Source: Lachnospira multipara ATCC 19207 (GTDB lineage Bacteria > Bacillota > Clostridia > Lachnospirales > Lachnospiraceae). From it: 64,000 bases of DNA. This document shows positions 50,085 to 59,128 of this stretch, piece by piece; position 1 is the first letter of the stretch; each line of letters begins with the position of its first letter. The notes beneath the pieces are model-generated. The model worked only from the letters and a program-made list of their open reading frames with translations, made no database searches and was not told the origin of the DNA. Position numbers and translations under genes: made by a program. Location of the stretch: the NCBI RefSeq assembly GCF_000424105.1, contig NZ_AUJG01000001.1, positions 62,001 to 126,000 on the forward strand, in the 5' to 3' direction.

Positions 50085-53009
50085 ATGATTAACGAATTAA
50101 GAAAAGGCTTTGAAACTGCATATATTAACGGCTCTGCTGTTTCTAACGAAAGTTTCAGACCACAATTCGTGTCTAATAATTATAAAGAAGGTAAGAAAGT
50201 TATTGCATCTATCGAGAATGAACTTCGAGCTTGTGATAGCTTTCAAATCAGCGTTGCCTTTATAACTAGAAGTGGCATCACTCCTTTATTATCCATATTA
50301 AAGGAGCTTGAAGAGAAGAATATTCCCGGTCAGATTTTAACAACGGATTATCTTAACTTTAGTGAACCTAAGGCTCTCGAAACAATTCACCAATTAAAGA
50401 ATATAGAACTTAAAATGTATCACGTACAGGACGGCAAAGAAGGATTTCACACTAAGGGATACATTTTCAAAAAAGAAGAAATATACAGAATAATCATCGG
50501 TAGTGCGAATCTTACAGGTTCGGCTCTTACTAAGAATATTGAGTGGAACACAAAACTTGTCTCGACTAAAGATGGTGAGATGACAAAGCAGATCATTGAG
50601 GAGTTTAATGCTTTGTGGAACTCGCAGGATAGCTTAAGCTTTGAGGATTTTATTGAGAATTATAAAGAAAAGTATCAAATCATAAGCAAGCAACGACAGA
50701 TTGCTAAGGCTGAAGAATTGGTATCTTTGGAAAAATATAAACTTGAGCCTAATAGCATGCAAACTGGCTTTATAACTAATCTAAGAAAGATTTTAGAAAA
50801 AGATGAGGCTGATGGAAATAAAAAAACAAGGGCTTTACTTATTTCTGCAACAGGTACAGGTAAGACTTACGCTTCAGCTTTTGCCATGCGTGAGTTAGGT
50901 TTTAAGAAGGTTTTATTCTTGGTGCATCGTGAGCAGATTTTAAAGCAGGCAAGGAATTCTTATAAAAAAGTTTTGCCAAGTACGGTATCTACAGGGCTTT
51001 TGTCAGGTAATCATAAGGATTACCATGCCGATTATTTGTTTTCAACTGTTCAGACAATGAGTAGAGATGAAATTTTGAATAAATTCGACATCAATAGGTT
51101 TGATTGTATTGTGATTGATGAGACCCATAAGGCAGGTGCCCCAACTTATCAAAAAATTATGGAATATTTTAAACCACGTCTTTTTCTTGGAATGACAGCA
51201 TCTCCAGAAAGAACGGATGGCTTTGATATATATAAGCTTTTTGATCATAATATTGCTTACGAGATTCGCCTTAATCAAGCCTTAGAAGAGGATTTATTAT
51301 GTCCATTTCATTACTTTGGAATTTCAGATTTATCTATTGATGGAGAATTGATTGATGATAACACTGCCTTTAGTAAACTCACATCAAAGTCTAGAGTGGA
51401 CCACATTTTAGAACAGGCAAATTATTATGGACATTCTGGAGAAAGGGTTAAAGGGCTTATCTTTTGTTCTAGAAATGAAGAGGCTAAACAGCTTTCTGTA
51501 GAATTTAATAGCCGAGGTTTAAACACTGTTGCACTTTCAGGTGAGAATTCAGAAGAGGAACGTGAGGCAGCAGTTGCAAGACTTGAGATGGATAATTTTG
51601 AAGAAAATGGACATAAGGCCTTAGACTACATTTTTACTGTAGATATCTTTAACGAGGGTGTTGATATTCCTGAGGTTAATCAGGTTATTATGCTTCGTCC
51701 AACACAGTCAGCGATTATTTTTGTGCAGCAATTAGGAAGAGGCTTAAGAAAAGCTGACAACAAGGAATATGTTGTTGTTCTTGATTTTATTGGAAATTAT
51801 CAGAATAACTTCCTGATTCCAATTGCCCTTTCTGGAGATAGAAGCTATAACAAGGATACAATTCGTAAGTATGTAAGAGAAGGTTCAAGGGTGATTCCTG
51901 GTTGTTCAACAATACATTTTGACGAAATAACTAGAAAGCAAATTTATGAATCTATCGATAAGATGACAACAAAAAAGAAGATGCTTCAGGAGAAGTATTA
52001 TCAGATGAAATATAAGCTTGGTAGGATTCCTTCTGTGTTAGATTTTTATGAACATGGTGAAGTTGATCCTATGCTTTTTATAAAATATTCTGGTTCTTAT
52101 TATGAATTCGTTAAGAGCGTTGATAAGGATTATGTCATTAATCTTAATAAGGAGCAAGTGGATACAATTAGCTTTATATCTAATTTAATAGTTGATGGAA
52201 AGAGAATTCATGAGCTTTTAATGTTAAAGGCAATAATTGAAAAGGGAAATATTGAAAAGTCCGATTTTATCAAAAATCTGGAAGCCCAAAATGAAAAGTT
52301 TAAAGAAGCAGATTATGAATCAGCTTTAAGAATTATTACAGGGGAGTTTTTATCTGGTTCAGATAAGAAAAATTTTAAAGATGTTGATTTTGTTGATATG
52401 AAGACTTTCAATAAGGATTACCTAAAACGAGAAACTGCTTTTTATAATATTTTACATGATTTGTATTTTAAAAATGAGCTGGAAAATCTCATAGAATACG
52501 GCTTTAGACGATATGAGGATATTTATAAGAATCATGATGATAACAATTTAGTTCTCTATGAAAAATATTCCAGAAAAGATGTATGTCGTCTTATGAACTG
52601 GGATAAGGATGAGAGTTCAACTATGTATGGATATAGAATTAAGCATAATACTTGCCCTATTTTTATAACTTATGAGAAAAAAGATGATATCTCAGAAAGT
52701 ACAAAATACGAGGATCAATTTATTAATCAACGTATATTTAGTTGGATGACAAGAAGTAGGGTGACTCTTGAAAAGGATGAAGCACAGAGTATAATCAACT
52801 ATAAAGATAATAATCTTAAAATTTGTCTCTTTATTAAGAAGAGTGATGGCGAGGGTTCAGACTTTTATTATATGGGAAATGTAAAGCCAATTGATTGGCA
52901 ACAAAAGACCATTAAGAATGACAAAGGTCAAGATTTGCCTATAGTGAATTTCTTGTTTAGCCTTGATAGAGAGGTTCGTGAGGATATATATGAATATTTG
53001 ATTAGCTAA
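50085..53009 (+). CDS. PLD nuclease - DEAD/DEAH helicase - DUF3427 protein
   Basis: A 974-residue protein. Residues 30-180: phospholipase-D-type nuclease with HTKGYIF (H122, K124) and IIGSANLTGSAL (N142), a single HxK motif. Residues 225-620: SF2 helicase, Walker A SATGTGKT (254-261), Walker B IDETHKAG, GMTASPERTDGFD, motif V FNEGVDIPEVNQVI and motif VI QQLGRGLRK. C-terminal DUF3427 domain at about 840-960: KDVCRLMNWDKDESSTMYGY and CPIFITYEKKDD. It is followed by a NUDIX gene, the usual partner. Thought to cut or unwind foreign or damaged DNA; not proven here. Confidence 0.9.
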   Translation: MINELRKGFETAYINGSAVSNESFRPQFVSNNYKEGKKVIASIENELRACDSFQISVAFITRSGITPLLSILKELEEKNIPGQILTTDYLNFSEPKALETIHQLKNIELKMYHVQDGKEGFHTKGYIFKKEEIYRIIIGSANLTGSALTKNIEWNTKLVSTKDGEMTKQIIEEFNALWNSQDSLSFEDFIENYKEKYQIISKQRQIAKAEELVSLEKYKLEPNSMQTGFITNLRKILEKDEADGNKKTRALLISATGTGKTYASAFAMRELGFKKVLFLVHREQILKQARNSYKKVLPSTVSTGLLSGNHKDYHADYLFSTVQTMSRDEILNKFDINRFDCIVIDETHKAGAPTYQKIMEYFKPRLFLGMTASPERTDGFDIYKLFDHNIAYEIRLNQALEEDLLCPFHYFGISDLSIDGELIDDNTAFSKLTSKSRVDHILEQANYYGHSGERVKGLIFCSRNEEAKQLSVEFNSRGLNTVALSGENSEEEREAAVARLEMDNFEENGHKALDYIFTVDIFNEGVDIPEVNQVIMLRPTQSAIIFVQQLGRGLRKADNKEYVVVLDFIGNYQNNFLIPIALSGDRSYNKDTIRKYVREGSRVIPGCSTIHFDEITRKQIYESIDKMTTKKKMLQEKYYQMKYKLGRIPSVLDFYEHGEVDPMLFIKYSGSYYEFVKSVDKDYVINLNKEQVDTISFISNLIVDGKRIHELLMLKAIIEKGNIEKSDFIKNLEAQNEKFKEADYESALRIITGEFLSGSDKKNFKDVDFVDMKTFNKDYLKRETAFYNILHDLYFKNELENLIEYGFRRYEDIYKNHDDNNLVLYEKYSRKDVCRLMNWDKDESSTMYGYRIKHNTCPIFITYEKKDDISESTKYEDQFINQRIFSWMTRSRVTLEKDEAQSIINYKDNNLKICLFIKKSDGEGSDFYYMGNVKPIDWQQKTIKNDKGQDLPIVNFLFSLDREVREDIYEYLIS

Positions 53010-53063
53010 TTAGCTTTGAATAAAAAGGACAGAATAAAATTAACTATAAAAACGGGAGGACAT

Positions 53064-53471
53064 ATGAAAACAATACGAGTTGTGGCAGCAGTCATAAAGG
53101 ATAAAAACGCTAACGGTGATCCAATCATTTTTGCAACTCAAAGAGGTTACGGCGATTTAAAGGGCGGCTGGGAATTTCCTGGCGGTAAGATTGAGGAGGG
53201 TGAGACTCCTAAGGAAGCCCTTCGTAGAGAAATTATGGAAGAATTGGACACTAAGATTAAGGTGGGCGATTTAATCGATACAATCGAATACGACTACCCA
53301 ACTTTCCATCTTTCAATGGATTGTTTCTGGTCTGAGATCGAAGAGGGAGACTTAGTTCTTAAGGAACATGAAGCCGCAAAGTGGCTAACTAGTAAGCATT
53401 TAGATGAGGTTGCATGGCTACCTGCTGATGTAACACTTATTGAAAAAATAAGACATGAATTAACAGCTTAA
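53064..53471 (+). CDS. NUDIX (deoxy)nucleoside triphosphate pyrophosphohydrolase
   Basis: A 135-residue NUDIX hydrolase. The Nudix box GGKIEEGETPKEALRREIMEEL is complete (metal-binding REIMEEL). I start at 53064 with GGGAGG upstream; the longer frame from 53016 lacks a site. A GLKGG-like FATQRGYGDLKGGWEFPGG precedes the box, as in CTP/8-oxo-dGTP pyrophosphohydrolases. It partners the PLD-DUF3427 helicase and mirrors the MazG-like partner of the DUF2075 helicase. Confidence 0.92.
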   Translation: MKTIRVVAAVIKDKNANGDPIIFATQRGYGDLKGGWEFPGGKIEEGETPKEALRREIMEELDTKIKVGDLIDTIEYDYPTFHLSMDCFWSEIEEGDLVLKEHEAAKWLTSKHLDEVAWLPADVTLIEKIRHELTA

Positions 53472-53571
53472 AAACATATTTTTTATTGTGACTTTGATTA
53501 ATGAAATCGTATATAAACTAAGTTCATTAATCTTATAGTTAATAAAAAATTAAGAGAGGGGACATTTACTT

Positions 53572-54387
53572 ATGAGAAACAAAAAAATTACAGGACTATT
53601 ATTATGTGGAGCGTTAATAACTCTAGCAGCTTGTGGAAAAAATGACGCTAAAAGGGATGATAAGGTGGATAATTCATCTACTAATGTAAGTGTTGAAAGT
53701 ACAGCCTCCGTAGAGGATGCAAAGACAAGCCAATCTAATGAGTCTGAAACTAAAGAGAAGGAATTAAATTCAGCATATAAGAAAATAGTGGATGATACAT
53801 ATACTTTTATTTCTGAATTTGATGGCTCGCAAACGATATCTGATGGACAAAATGGAATTGCTGAAATTGTAGGGAATGAAAGAGCCTATGGTAAAAGCGT
53901 TGATGACATAAAATCAGAAATTGGTTATATACTAGTTGATATTAATTCAGATGGTGTAGATGAATTGATTTTTGCAGAAAAGAATGATCTTCAGGAAAAT
54001 AGTAGGATTCTTGCTATATATACATTAAAGAATAATAAAGCTGTTTTATTAGCTGATGGGGGAATTAGAGATTCTTATTATCTATTAAATGACAATACGA
54101 TTTTTAATACAGGGTCAGGTGGAGCATCCTATACAATTTGGGGCTTATATGAGATTAATAGTAGTAATGATGCCTTAGAAGCAACGGACTTTTACTTTAC
54201 AGAATACAATGATGCTAAGAATGACTGGTATTGGTATCACAATACCACAGGGGAATATGATAAAGATGCAAGTGAATGTCTATCCCTTGCTAGTGATAAA
54301 AATTCTCCAATCCAACAGAAGAATGAGGAGTGCTTTAATAAGGCTAAGAAGTTGGAATTGAAGTATTTTGATTGCTATAGTAAGTAG
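53572..54387 (+). CDS. lipoprotein with calcium-binding-like loop
   Basis: A 271-residue secreted lipoprotein. Lipobox LAAC (Cys 21) after a basic start, then a Ser/Lys/Asp linker to about residue 65. The domain contains VDINSDGVDELIFAEKND, a DxNxDGxxE calcium-loop-like strand as in FG-GAP/integrin-type repeats. The C-terminus is rich in Cys and aromatics. AGAGAGGGG precedes the ATG. Function unknown; related small lipoproteins are common in Lachnospiraceae. Confidence 0.85.
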   Translation: MRNKKITGLLLCGALITLAACGKNDAKRDDKVDNSSTNVSVESTASVEDAKTSQSNESETKEKELNSAYKKIVDDTYTFISEFDGSQTISDGQNGIAEIVGNERAYGKSVDDIKSEIGYILVDINSDGVDELIFAEKNDLQENSRILAIYTLKNNKAVLLADGGIRDSYYLLNDNTIFNTGSGGASYTIWGLYEINSSNDALEATDFYFTEYNDAKNDWYWYHNTTGEYDKDASECLSLASDKNSPIQQKNEECFNKAKKLELKYFDCYSK

Positions 54388-54420
54388 ATTAGAAAAAGTG
54401 ATATTGATATAAGCAGTAAA

Positions 54421-54458
54421 AAGTACTAATGATTATATATAATCATTAGTGCTTTTTT
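54421..54458 (+). terminator. terminator after the lipoprotein gene
   Basis: AGTACTAATGATTA pairs with TAATCATTAGTGCT around TATA, followed by six T. Confidence 0.9.
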
Positions 54459-54493
54459 GTTATACATATTTATGAGGTGATAGTTATTCTAGA

Positions 54494-54521
54494 TTGAAAA
54501 ATAATAAATGTAATATATAAT
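54494..54521 (+). promoter_or_regulatory. promoter of the PD-(D/E)XK-like gene
   Basis: TTGAAA (54494-54499) and TATAAT (54516-54521), 16 bp apart, followed by AAGGAGG and the ATG 45 bp later. Confidence 0.5.
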
Positions 54522-54565
54522 AAAGATTACATATTGGCGATATATAGTCAGATTAAGGAGGTTAT

Positions 54566-55639
54566 ATGTATTCTGTTACAAGTAAGATCGAATTAATAAG
54601 TCAACCAAGAGGTGGATATGCTAATATTAAAGATTTTGATGTTATAAAATTAGAAGATAATAAAGAATTGGCAATAAAAGAAAGTATAGCACCACAAACT
54701 GTCGGATTAGTTGTGGATTATATGACTCGTTTTATGATGGGGGCTAAGGCAGAAGATGCTTTTAAGATTTCGTTATTAGGAGCTAAAAATGCAGAAAAAA
54801 GTGAGATGCTAAAAGATGTGTTAATAGATCTAGATGTAGATTATGGCATAATTAAATTAGCTATAAGTTTTGTAAAAAGCATAAAGGGATTAGATGATAA
54901 ATCAATAAATTATGCATGTATGTTAGCAACTTTTGATTCTTATTATAGAACATCTTTAAGTATTGCAGAAAGGTCTACTCAGTTTTTTGAAATTGAATTA
55001 GATAAGGATACTATAAATAATATTAGAATAATGGTTGAAAGAAGTATTAGTTTTTATAATACATATGGACCAGTAGTAAAAGACGGATTTACATTTGAAC
55101 CTCAGTGGTATTTAGATTTATCTGACAAAGATAAAGAAGATCTTAAAAATCAATTAGTTTATAGAGTTATGAAAGAAGGAGAATTTGGAGGATATACACT
55201 TGAAGTTAGTTCTGGTGATGGCGATTTTTTAACAAATGATACTTTATGGGATTTTAAGGTTTCAAAATACAAGCCTAAGGCAAAAAATACAATGCAATTA
55301 TTAATGTATTGGATAATGGGACAGCATTCCGGACAAGAAATATATAAAAATATTACGAAAATTGGCTTATACAATCCAAGATTAAATGTGATCTATAGAT
55401 TGGATATAAATAAAATCCCTACAGAAGTAATAAAATCAATTGAGAGAAATATATTATGTTATCCTGAATGTCGAATAAAGGGAAAATATATATTTGATGG
55501 ATTTTGTGAATGTAATAGTTCATATTATGGTTTTAAAACTGGATATGAAGATAGAAATGGATTTTGGGAAGTTTGTTGTAAATGTAATAAACGTGTTGAA
55601 AATAGTTACGAAGAGTACAAGTTTAAATCTAAAAATTAA
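54566..55639 (+). CDS. PD-(D/E)XK-like protein with C-terminal cysteine cluster
   Basis: A 357-residue protein. Residues 1-205 are helical and unrecognised. Residues 210-280 look like a PD-(D/E)XK core: VSSGDGDFLTND (Asp), then WDFKVSKYKP (D-x-K), and the helical TMQLLMYWIMGQ that usually closes the fold; the D-x-K in place of ExK is a known variant. C-terminal cysteines (YPECRIKGKYIFDGFCECNS and VCCKCNKRV) could bind zinc. No helicase is fused. Own promoter and RBS AAGGAGG. A nuclease role is inferred. Confidence 0.72.
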   Translation: MYSVTSKIELISQPRGGYANIKDFDVIKLEDNKELAIKESIAPQTVGLVVDYMTRFMMGAKAEDAFKISLLGAKNAEKSEMLKDVLIDLDVDYGIIKLAISFVKSIKGLDDKSINYACMLATFDSYYRTSLSIAERSTQFFEIELDKDTINNIRIMVERSISFYNTYGPVVKDGFTFEPQWYLDLSDKDKEDLKNQLVYRVMKEGEFGGYTLEVSSGDGDFLTNDTLWDFKVSKYKPKAKNTMQLLMYWIMGQHSGQEIYKNITKIGLYNPRLNVIYRLDINKIPTEVIKSIERNILCYPECRIKGKYIFDGFCECNSSYYGFKTGYEDRNGFWEVCCKCNKRVENSYEEYKFKSKN

Positions 55640-55746
55640 TATTTTAAATATTTTTTTATTGCAGATTTTACAGTTCGTTTAATCACTTGTTCTTTCCCTT
55701 AAATTTATGTTACGCTAATCACGTTAACAACAAGGAGGAAGAAGAA

Positions 55747-56208
55747 ATGATTAGAAGAGCGCAATCTAAAGATTTAGAGACAATTCTAGATTTACTTTTA
55801 CAAGTAAATTTAGTTCATCACAAGGGAAGACCAGATATCTTTAACGTAGGAACTAAGTATACTAAAGAACAGTTAGAGGAATTAATAAAGAACGATTTAA
55901 ATCCTATTTTTGTTGCAGAGGAAGAAGGAAAGGTATTAGGTTATGCTTTCTGTCAGACACAGCAGCATATTGGAGATAACATATTAACTGATATAAAGTC
56001 TCTTTATGTTGATGATTTATGCGTAGATGAGAAGGCAAGAGGAAAGCATGTTGGAACAAAGCTTATCGACTATGTTAAGAGCTTTGCCAAGGATAATGGA
56101 TACTACAATGTAACTCTAAATGTTTGGGCTTGTAATGAAAGCGCAATGAAGTTTTATGAGAAGAATGGATTTGAGTGCTTAAAGCTAGGCATGGAAATGA
56201 AGTTGTAA
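55747..56208 (+). CDS. GNAT family N-acetyltransferase
   Basis: A 153-residue acetyltransferase. Motif A is VDEKARGKHVGTKLIDYVKS (acetyl-CoA loop RGKHVG), motif B is VTLNVWACNESAMKFYEKNG, and AEEEGKVLGYAFCQ forms the earlier strands. Start at 55747, with GGAGG about nine bases upstream. Ends at a strong hairpin. Substrate unknown. Confidence 0.92.
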   Translation: MIRRAQSKDLETILDLLLQVNLVHHKGRPDIFNVGTKYTKEQLEELIKNDLNPIFVAEEEGKVLGYAFCQTQQHIGDNILTDIKSLYVDDLCVDEKARGKHVGTKLIDYVKSFAKDNGYYNVTLNVWACNESAMKFYEKNGFECLKLGMEMKL

Positions 56209-56212
56209 AGTT

Positions 56213-56250
56213 TAAGGGAGTTGCCAGTATGAACTGGCAACTCCCTTTCT
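56213..56250 (+). terminator. terminator of the acetyltransferase gene, 3' arm duplicated
   Basis: AAGGGAGTTGCCAG pairs exactly with CTGGCAACTCCCTT around a TATGAA loop, followed by TT. The 3' arm sequence, CTGGCAACTCCCTTTCT, occurs a second time at 56273-56289. Confidence 0.85.
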
Positions 56251-56289
56251 GCATCACAGGGGGCTGTTCAAACTGGCAACTCCCTTTCT

Positions 56290-56760
56290 TGGGAATTTCT
56301 GAGGTTTTCTTGAAAATTCCGGCGACTTTTTGAGGAATTTCAGCCTTGCCTACAGGCAACAGCCAAGAAATCTAATTTTGATGGTATGAAGCTAACTAAA
56401 TTAATTTAATATCGTACAGGTAAAGCTTAAGAATTCCTTTTTTGCTTGTATGCCTTGATTTGGCATAGCCTTCCCTGATTAAGCAAGTTACAGGCAATTC
56501 CCAGAAATTTATCATCTACCGGTATTGTAAGTTTTAAGGCAAGTAGGAGATTACCGGTAAAAACCAAGAAATCAAATATTACCTGCAACTTGTTGCAAAC
56601 ATTTAACTAGCTTCATACAGGTAATTATAAGAATTCTTCTGTGTGCCTGTATCAACTGTTGAATATCCGGATTTTTTCCCAAATCCTGTAATTTCACATA
56701 CCATCAAAACACGGGAAAGTTCATCTTACCCGCAAAATCTCAGAATTCCAGTATGAAACC
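56290..56760. repeat. intergenic region with dispersed repeat motifs
   Basis: About 470 bp of noncoding DNA. TTGATGGTATGA occurs near 56380, ACAGGTAAAG near 56416, AAGCAAGTTACAGG near 56483, TACCGGTA near 56520 and 56552, ATACAGGTAATTAT near 56624 and CATACCATCAAAAC near 56698. These are the motifs seen at 12290-12720, so the two regions share a repeat vocabulary. No open frame or RNA motif is recognised. Confidence 0.5.
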
Positions 56761-56773
56761 AAGTCCCAAAAGG

Positions 56774-56880
56774 CACCAAAGTCCCGTGCTATACCAAAAT
56801 TAAACCCCAAAGTGCACCAAAGTCCCAGGCTATACCAAAACCAAACTCCCAAAGGGCGCCAAAGTTCCGGGAAAGTCCAA
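56774..56880. repeat. 42-bp tandem repeat, about 2.5 units
   Basis: Units start with CACCAAAGTCCC at 56774 and 56816 and a diverged CGCCAAAGTTCC at 56858, each holding GCTATACCAAAA and a run of C and A. The array ends two bases before the panD stop codon and may have replaced its terminator. Confidence 0.75.
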
Positions 56881-56881
56881 C

Positions 56882-57265
56882 TTACCCCAACTCTCCATGC
56901 TTCTCGTAATTAGTCACACGAGTAGCCTTATTCTTCTCATCCACAAATACTACCTTTGGCTTATGTTCCTTAGCTTCTTCAGCGCTATAGCTTGCATAGC
57001 ACATAATGATTACGTTATCGCCAACCGATACCTGTCTTGCTGCTGCCCCGTTAAGGCAAATCATGCCTGAACCTGGCTCGCCAGCAATAGTGTAAGTTTC
57101 AAATCTGTTTCCGTTTTGTACATCAACGATTTGTACCATTTCATATTCTAAGATTCCAGCAGCTTCAAGAAGCTCGCTATCAATAGTGATACTTCCAACG
57201 TAGTTTAATTCTGCTTGTGTAACTACAGCACGATGAATCTTTCCCTTTAGCATTGTTAAATTCAT
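56882..57265 (-). CDS. panD: aspartate 1-decarboxylase
   Basis: A 127-residue pyruvoyl enzyme that makes beta-alanine from L-aspartate for pantothenate. The self-cleavage site YVGSITID (Gly24-Ser25) is present, as are [29 protein letters not shown] and VIIMCYASY. Length matches the family. AAGGAG lies upstream. Last gene of the leftward pan operon, 166 bp after panC. Confidence 0.96.
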   Translation of the reverse strand: MNLTMLKGKIHRAVVTQAELNYVGSITIDSELLEAAGILEYEMVQIVDVQNGNRFETYTIAGEPGSGMICLNGAAARQVSVGDNVIIMCYASYSAEEAKEHKPKVVFVDEKNKATRVTNYEKHGELG

Positions 57266-57310
57266 AAATTACTCCTTAATGTAACCGTTTTTACTATATT
57301 TCTATATTAT

Positions 57311-57412
57311 CGCAGCTCGAAGCTTATCGTGGTTCAAAGCTTATCGCAGGTCAATGCTTATTGCTGCCATCGACCAAGCCATAAAAGTCGTTCACGTTCA
57401 TGGCAGCAAAAG
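57311..57412. repeat. three 17-bp repeats and a hairpin between panC and panD
   Basis: AGCTTATCG or a variant occurs at 57321, 57338 and 57355, i.e. period 17 bp. TTGCTGCCAT (57361-57370) pairs with ATGGCAGCAA (57402-57411). On the minus strand this hairpin follows panC and may trim or attenuate the transcript before panD. Confidence 0.6.
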
Positions 57413-57431
57413 CCGTCAATCTGCTTTTTTT

Positions 57432-58271
57432 CTAAGCAAAGAAATTATCAATAAGTCTTGTCTTGCCAATATAAACTGCAATAGCGCAAAGGACTTCTCC
57501 TGTGATTTGTTTTACTGGCTGAAGTTCCTTAGTATCAACTATCTCTACATAGTCGATTTTAGCAAGAGGCTCGCTATTAATAATATCTGTAATAGCTTTC
57601 TTAATCTTGTCTGCGTCAAGCTCTCCTGATAAAAGAAGAGACTTTCCAGAAGTTAAAGCTTTGTTAAGAATAAGAGCTGCCTTTCTTTCCTCAGGATTTA
57701 AGTAAGTGTTTCTTGAACTCTTAGCAAGTCCATCATCTTCACGAATAATAGGGCAACCAATGATTTCGATGTTGTAGTTTAAGTCACGAACCATGCGCTT
57801 TACGATACAAAGCTGCTGTGCATCCTTTTGTCCAAAGTAAGCTCTGTTAGCTTCTGAAATGTTGAAAAGTTTAGTAACAACTGTGCACACACCGTTAAAG
57901 TGAATAGGACGAGTTTTACCGCAAAGATTTTCTGATAATACGTCTACTCCTACGTGAGAGTGGAAGCCATCAAGATACATTTCTTCTGGGCTTGGATTAA
58001 AGATTAAGTCAACTCCAAGACCTTCGCATAATTTACAGTCTGCAGCAAAATCTCTAGGATAGCTTTCTAAATCTTCGCCAACACCAAACTGAATAGGATT
58101 AACAAAATCACTTACTATAACAATGTCATTGTCCTCTCTAGCCTTCTTAATAAGACTTGCATGTCCTTCATGAAGATAACCCATTGTAGGAACAAGACCA
58201 ATAGATAGACCTTGCTTTTTCCATTCTCTTACATGCTCTTTAACTTCTTTAACTGTCTTTGTAATTATCAT
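57432..58271 (-). CDS. panC: pantothenate synthetase
   Basis: A 279-residue pantoate-beta-alanine ligase. The nucleotide-binding GLVPTMGYLHEGHASLIKKA (HIGH-like HEGH) and KMSKS-like LAKSSRNTYLNPEER are present, as are DFVNPIQFG and FGQKDAQQLCIVKRMVRDLN. Starts 4 bp after panB. It uses beta-alanine from PanD and pantoate from PanB plus the reductase upstream. Confidence 0.97.
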   Translation of the reverse strand: MIITKTVKEVKEHVREWKKQGLSIGLVPTMGYLHEGHASLIKKAREDNDIVIVSDFVNPIQFGVGEDLESYPRDFAADCKLCEGLGVDLIFNPSPEEMYLDGFHSHVGVDVLSENLCGKTRPIHFNGVCTVVTKLFNISEANRAYFGQKDAQQLCIVKRMVRDLNYNIEIIGCPIIREDDGLAKSSRNTYLNPEERKAALILNKALTSGKSLLLSGELDADKIKKAITDIINSEPLAKIDYVEIVDTKELQPVKQITGEVLCAIAVYIGKTRLIDNFFA

Positions 58272-58275
58272 TTTC

Positions 58276-59109
58276 CTAATTCTCCTCGATTTCCTTTAAT
58301 ATTTCCTCGTCTATTGCAAATGTATGCTCTTCACTAGGATATACTCCTGCCTTTACTTCCTCGTCATATTTAATAAAGGCATTCTTCATTTCCTCACCAA
58401 CATTAGCAAAGTGCTTAACAAACTTAGGCTTAAGTCCATCAAACATATTTAACATATCCTGGTAAACTAAAACCTGACCGTCACAGCCAGCCCCAGCACC
58501 GATTCCAATAGTTGGAATGTGAAGCTTTTTAGATACAATGCTTGCAAGCTTTGCAGGTACACACTCTAAGACAACCATGAAAGCACCGGCCTTTTCTACT
58601 GCAAGGGCATCCTCAATTAACTGTTTTGCCTGATTAAGATTTTTTCCCTGTACCTTAAAGCCACCAAAGCTATTAATAGACTGTGGTGTAAGACCAATGT
58701 GGGCACAAACTGGAATATCTGCCTTAGTAATGGCCTCGATTTGCTCGCAAACCTTAGCACCACCTTCAAGCTTTACAGCCTGTGCATGACCTTCCTTAAC
58801 TAAACGACCTGCGTTTAAAACTGCATCATAAATTGATGTCTGATAAGAAAGGAAAGGCATATCTGCTATTAAAAATGTATTGTCTAAGCCACGTGATACT
58901 GCTCTTGTATGATGTATCATGTCCTCCATAGTTACTGAAAGAGTATCCTTATAACCAAGAATTGTCATGCCAAGGGAATCTCCAATTAAAATGCAGTCGA
59001 TACCGGCTTTTTCCATAATGCATGCTGTTGTGTAATCATAGCAGGTAAGCATACTAATTTTTCTTCCCTCTTGTTTAGCCTTAGCTAGGCTTGTTACTGT
59101 TCTTTTCAT
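58276..59109 (-). CDS. panB: 3-methyl-2-oxobutanoate hydroxymethyltransferase
   Basis: A 277-residue TIM-barrel enzyme making ketopantoate from alpha-ketoisovalerate and methylene-THF. [64 protein letters not shown] and [18 protein letters not shown] are all family signatures. The upstream reductase gene ends 20 bp before its start. Confidence 0.97.
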   Translation of the reverse strand: MKRTVTSLAKAKQEGRKISMLTCYDYTTACIMEKAGIDCILIGDSLGMTILGYKDTLSVTMEDMIHHTRAVSRGLDNTFLIADMPFLSYQTSIYDAVLNAGRLVKEGHAQAVKLEGGAKVCEQIEAITKADIPVCAHIGLTPQSINSFGGFKVQGKNLNQAKQLIEDALAVEKAGAFMVVLECVPAKLASIVSKKLHIPTIGIGAGAGCDGQVLVYQDMLNMFDGLKPKFVKHFANVGEEMKNAFIKYDEEVKAGVYPSEEHTFAIDEEILKEIEEN

Positions 59110-59128
59110 TTAAAGCTCCTTTATCTAG

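Noticed and set aside
26883-55639. Prophage
   Set aside because: No integrase, terminase, capsid, portal, tail or lysis gene is visible; the content is helicases, nucleases and ATPases.
57354-57629. 91-residue plus-strand frame
   Set aside because: Antisense to the panC 3' end.
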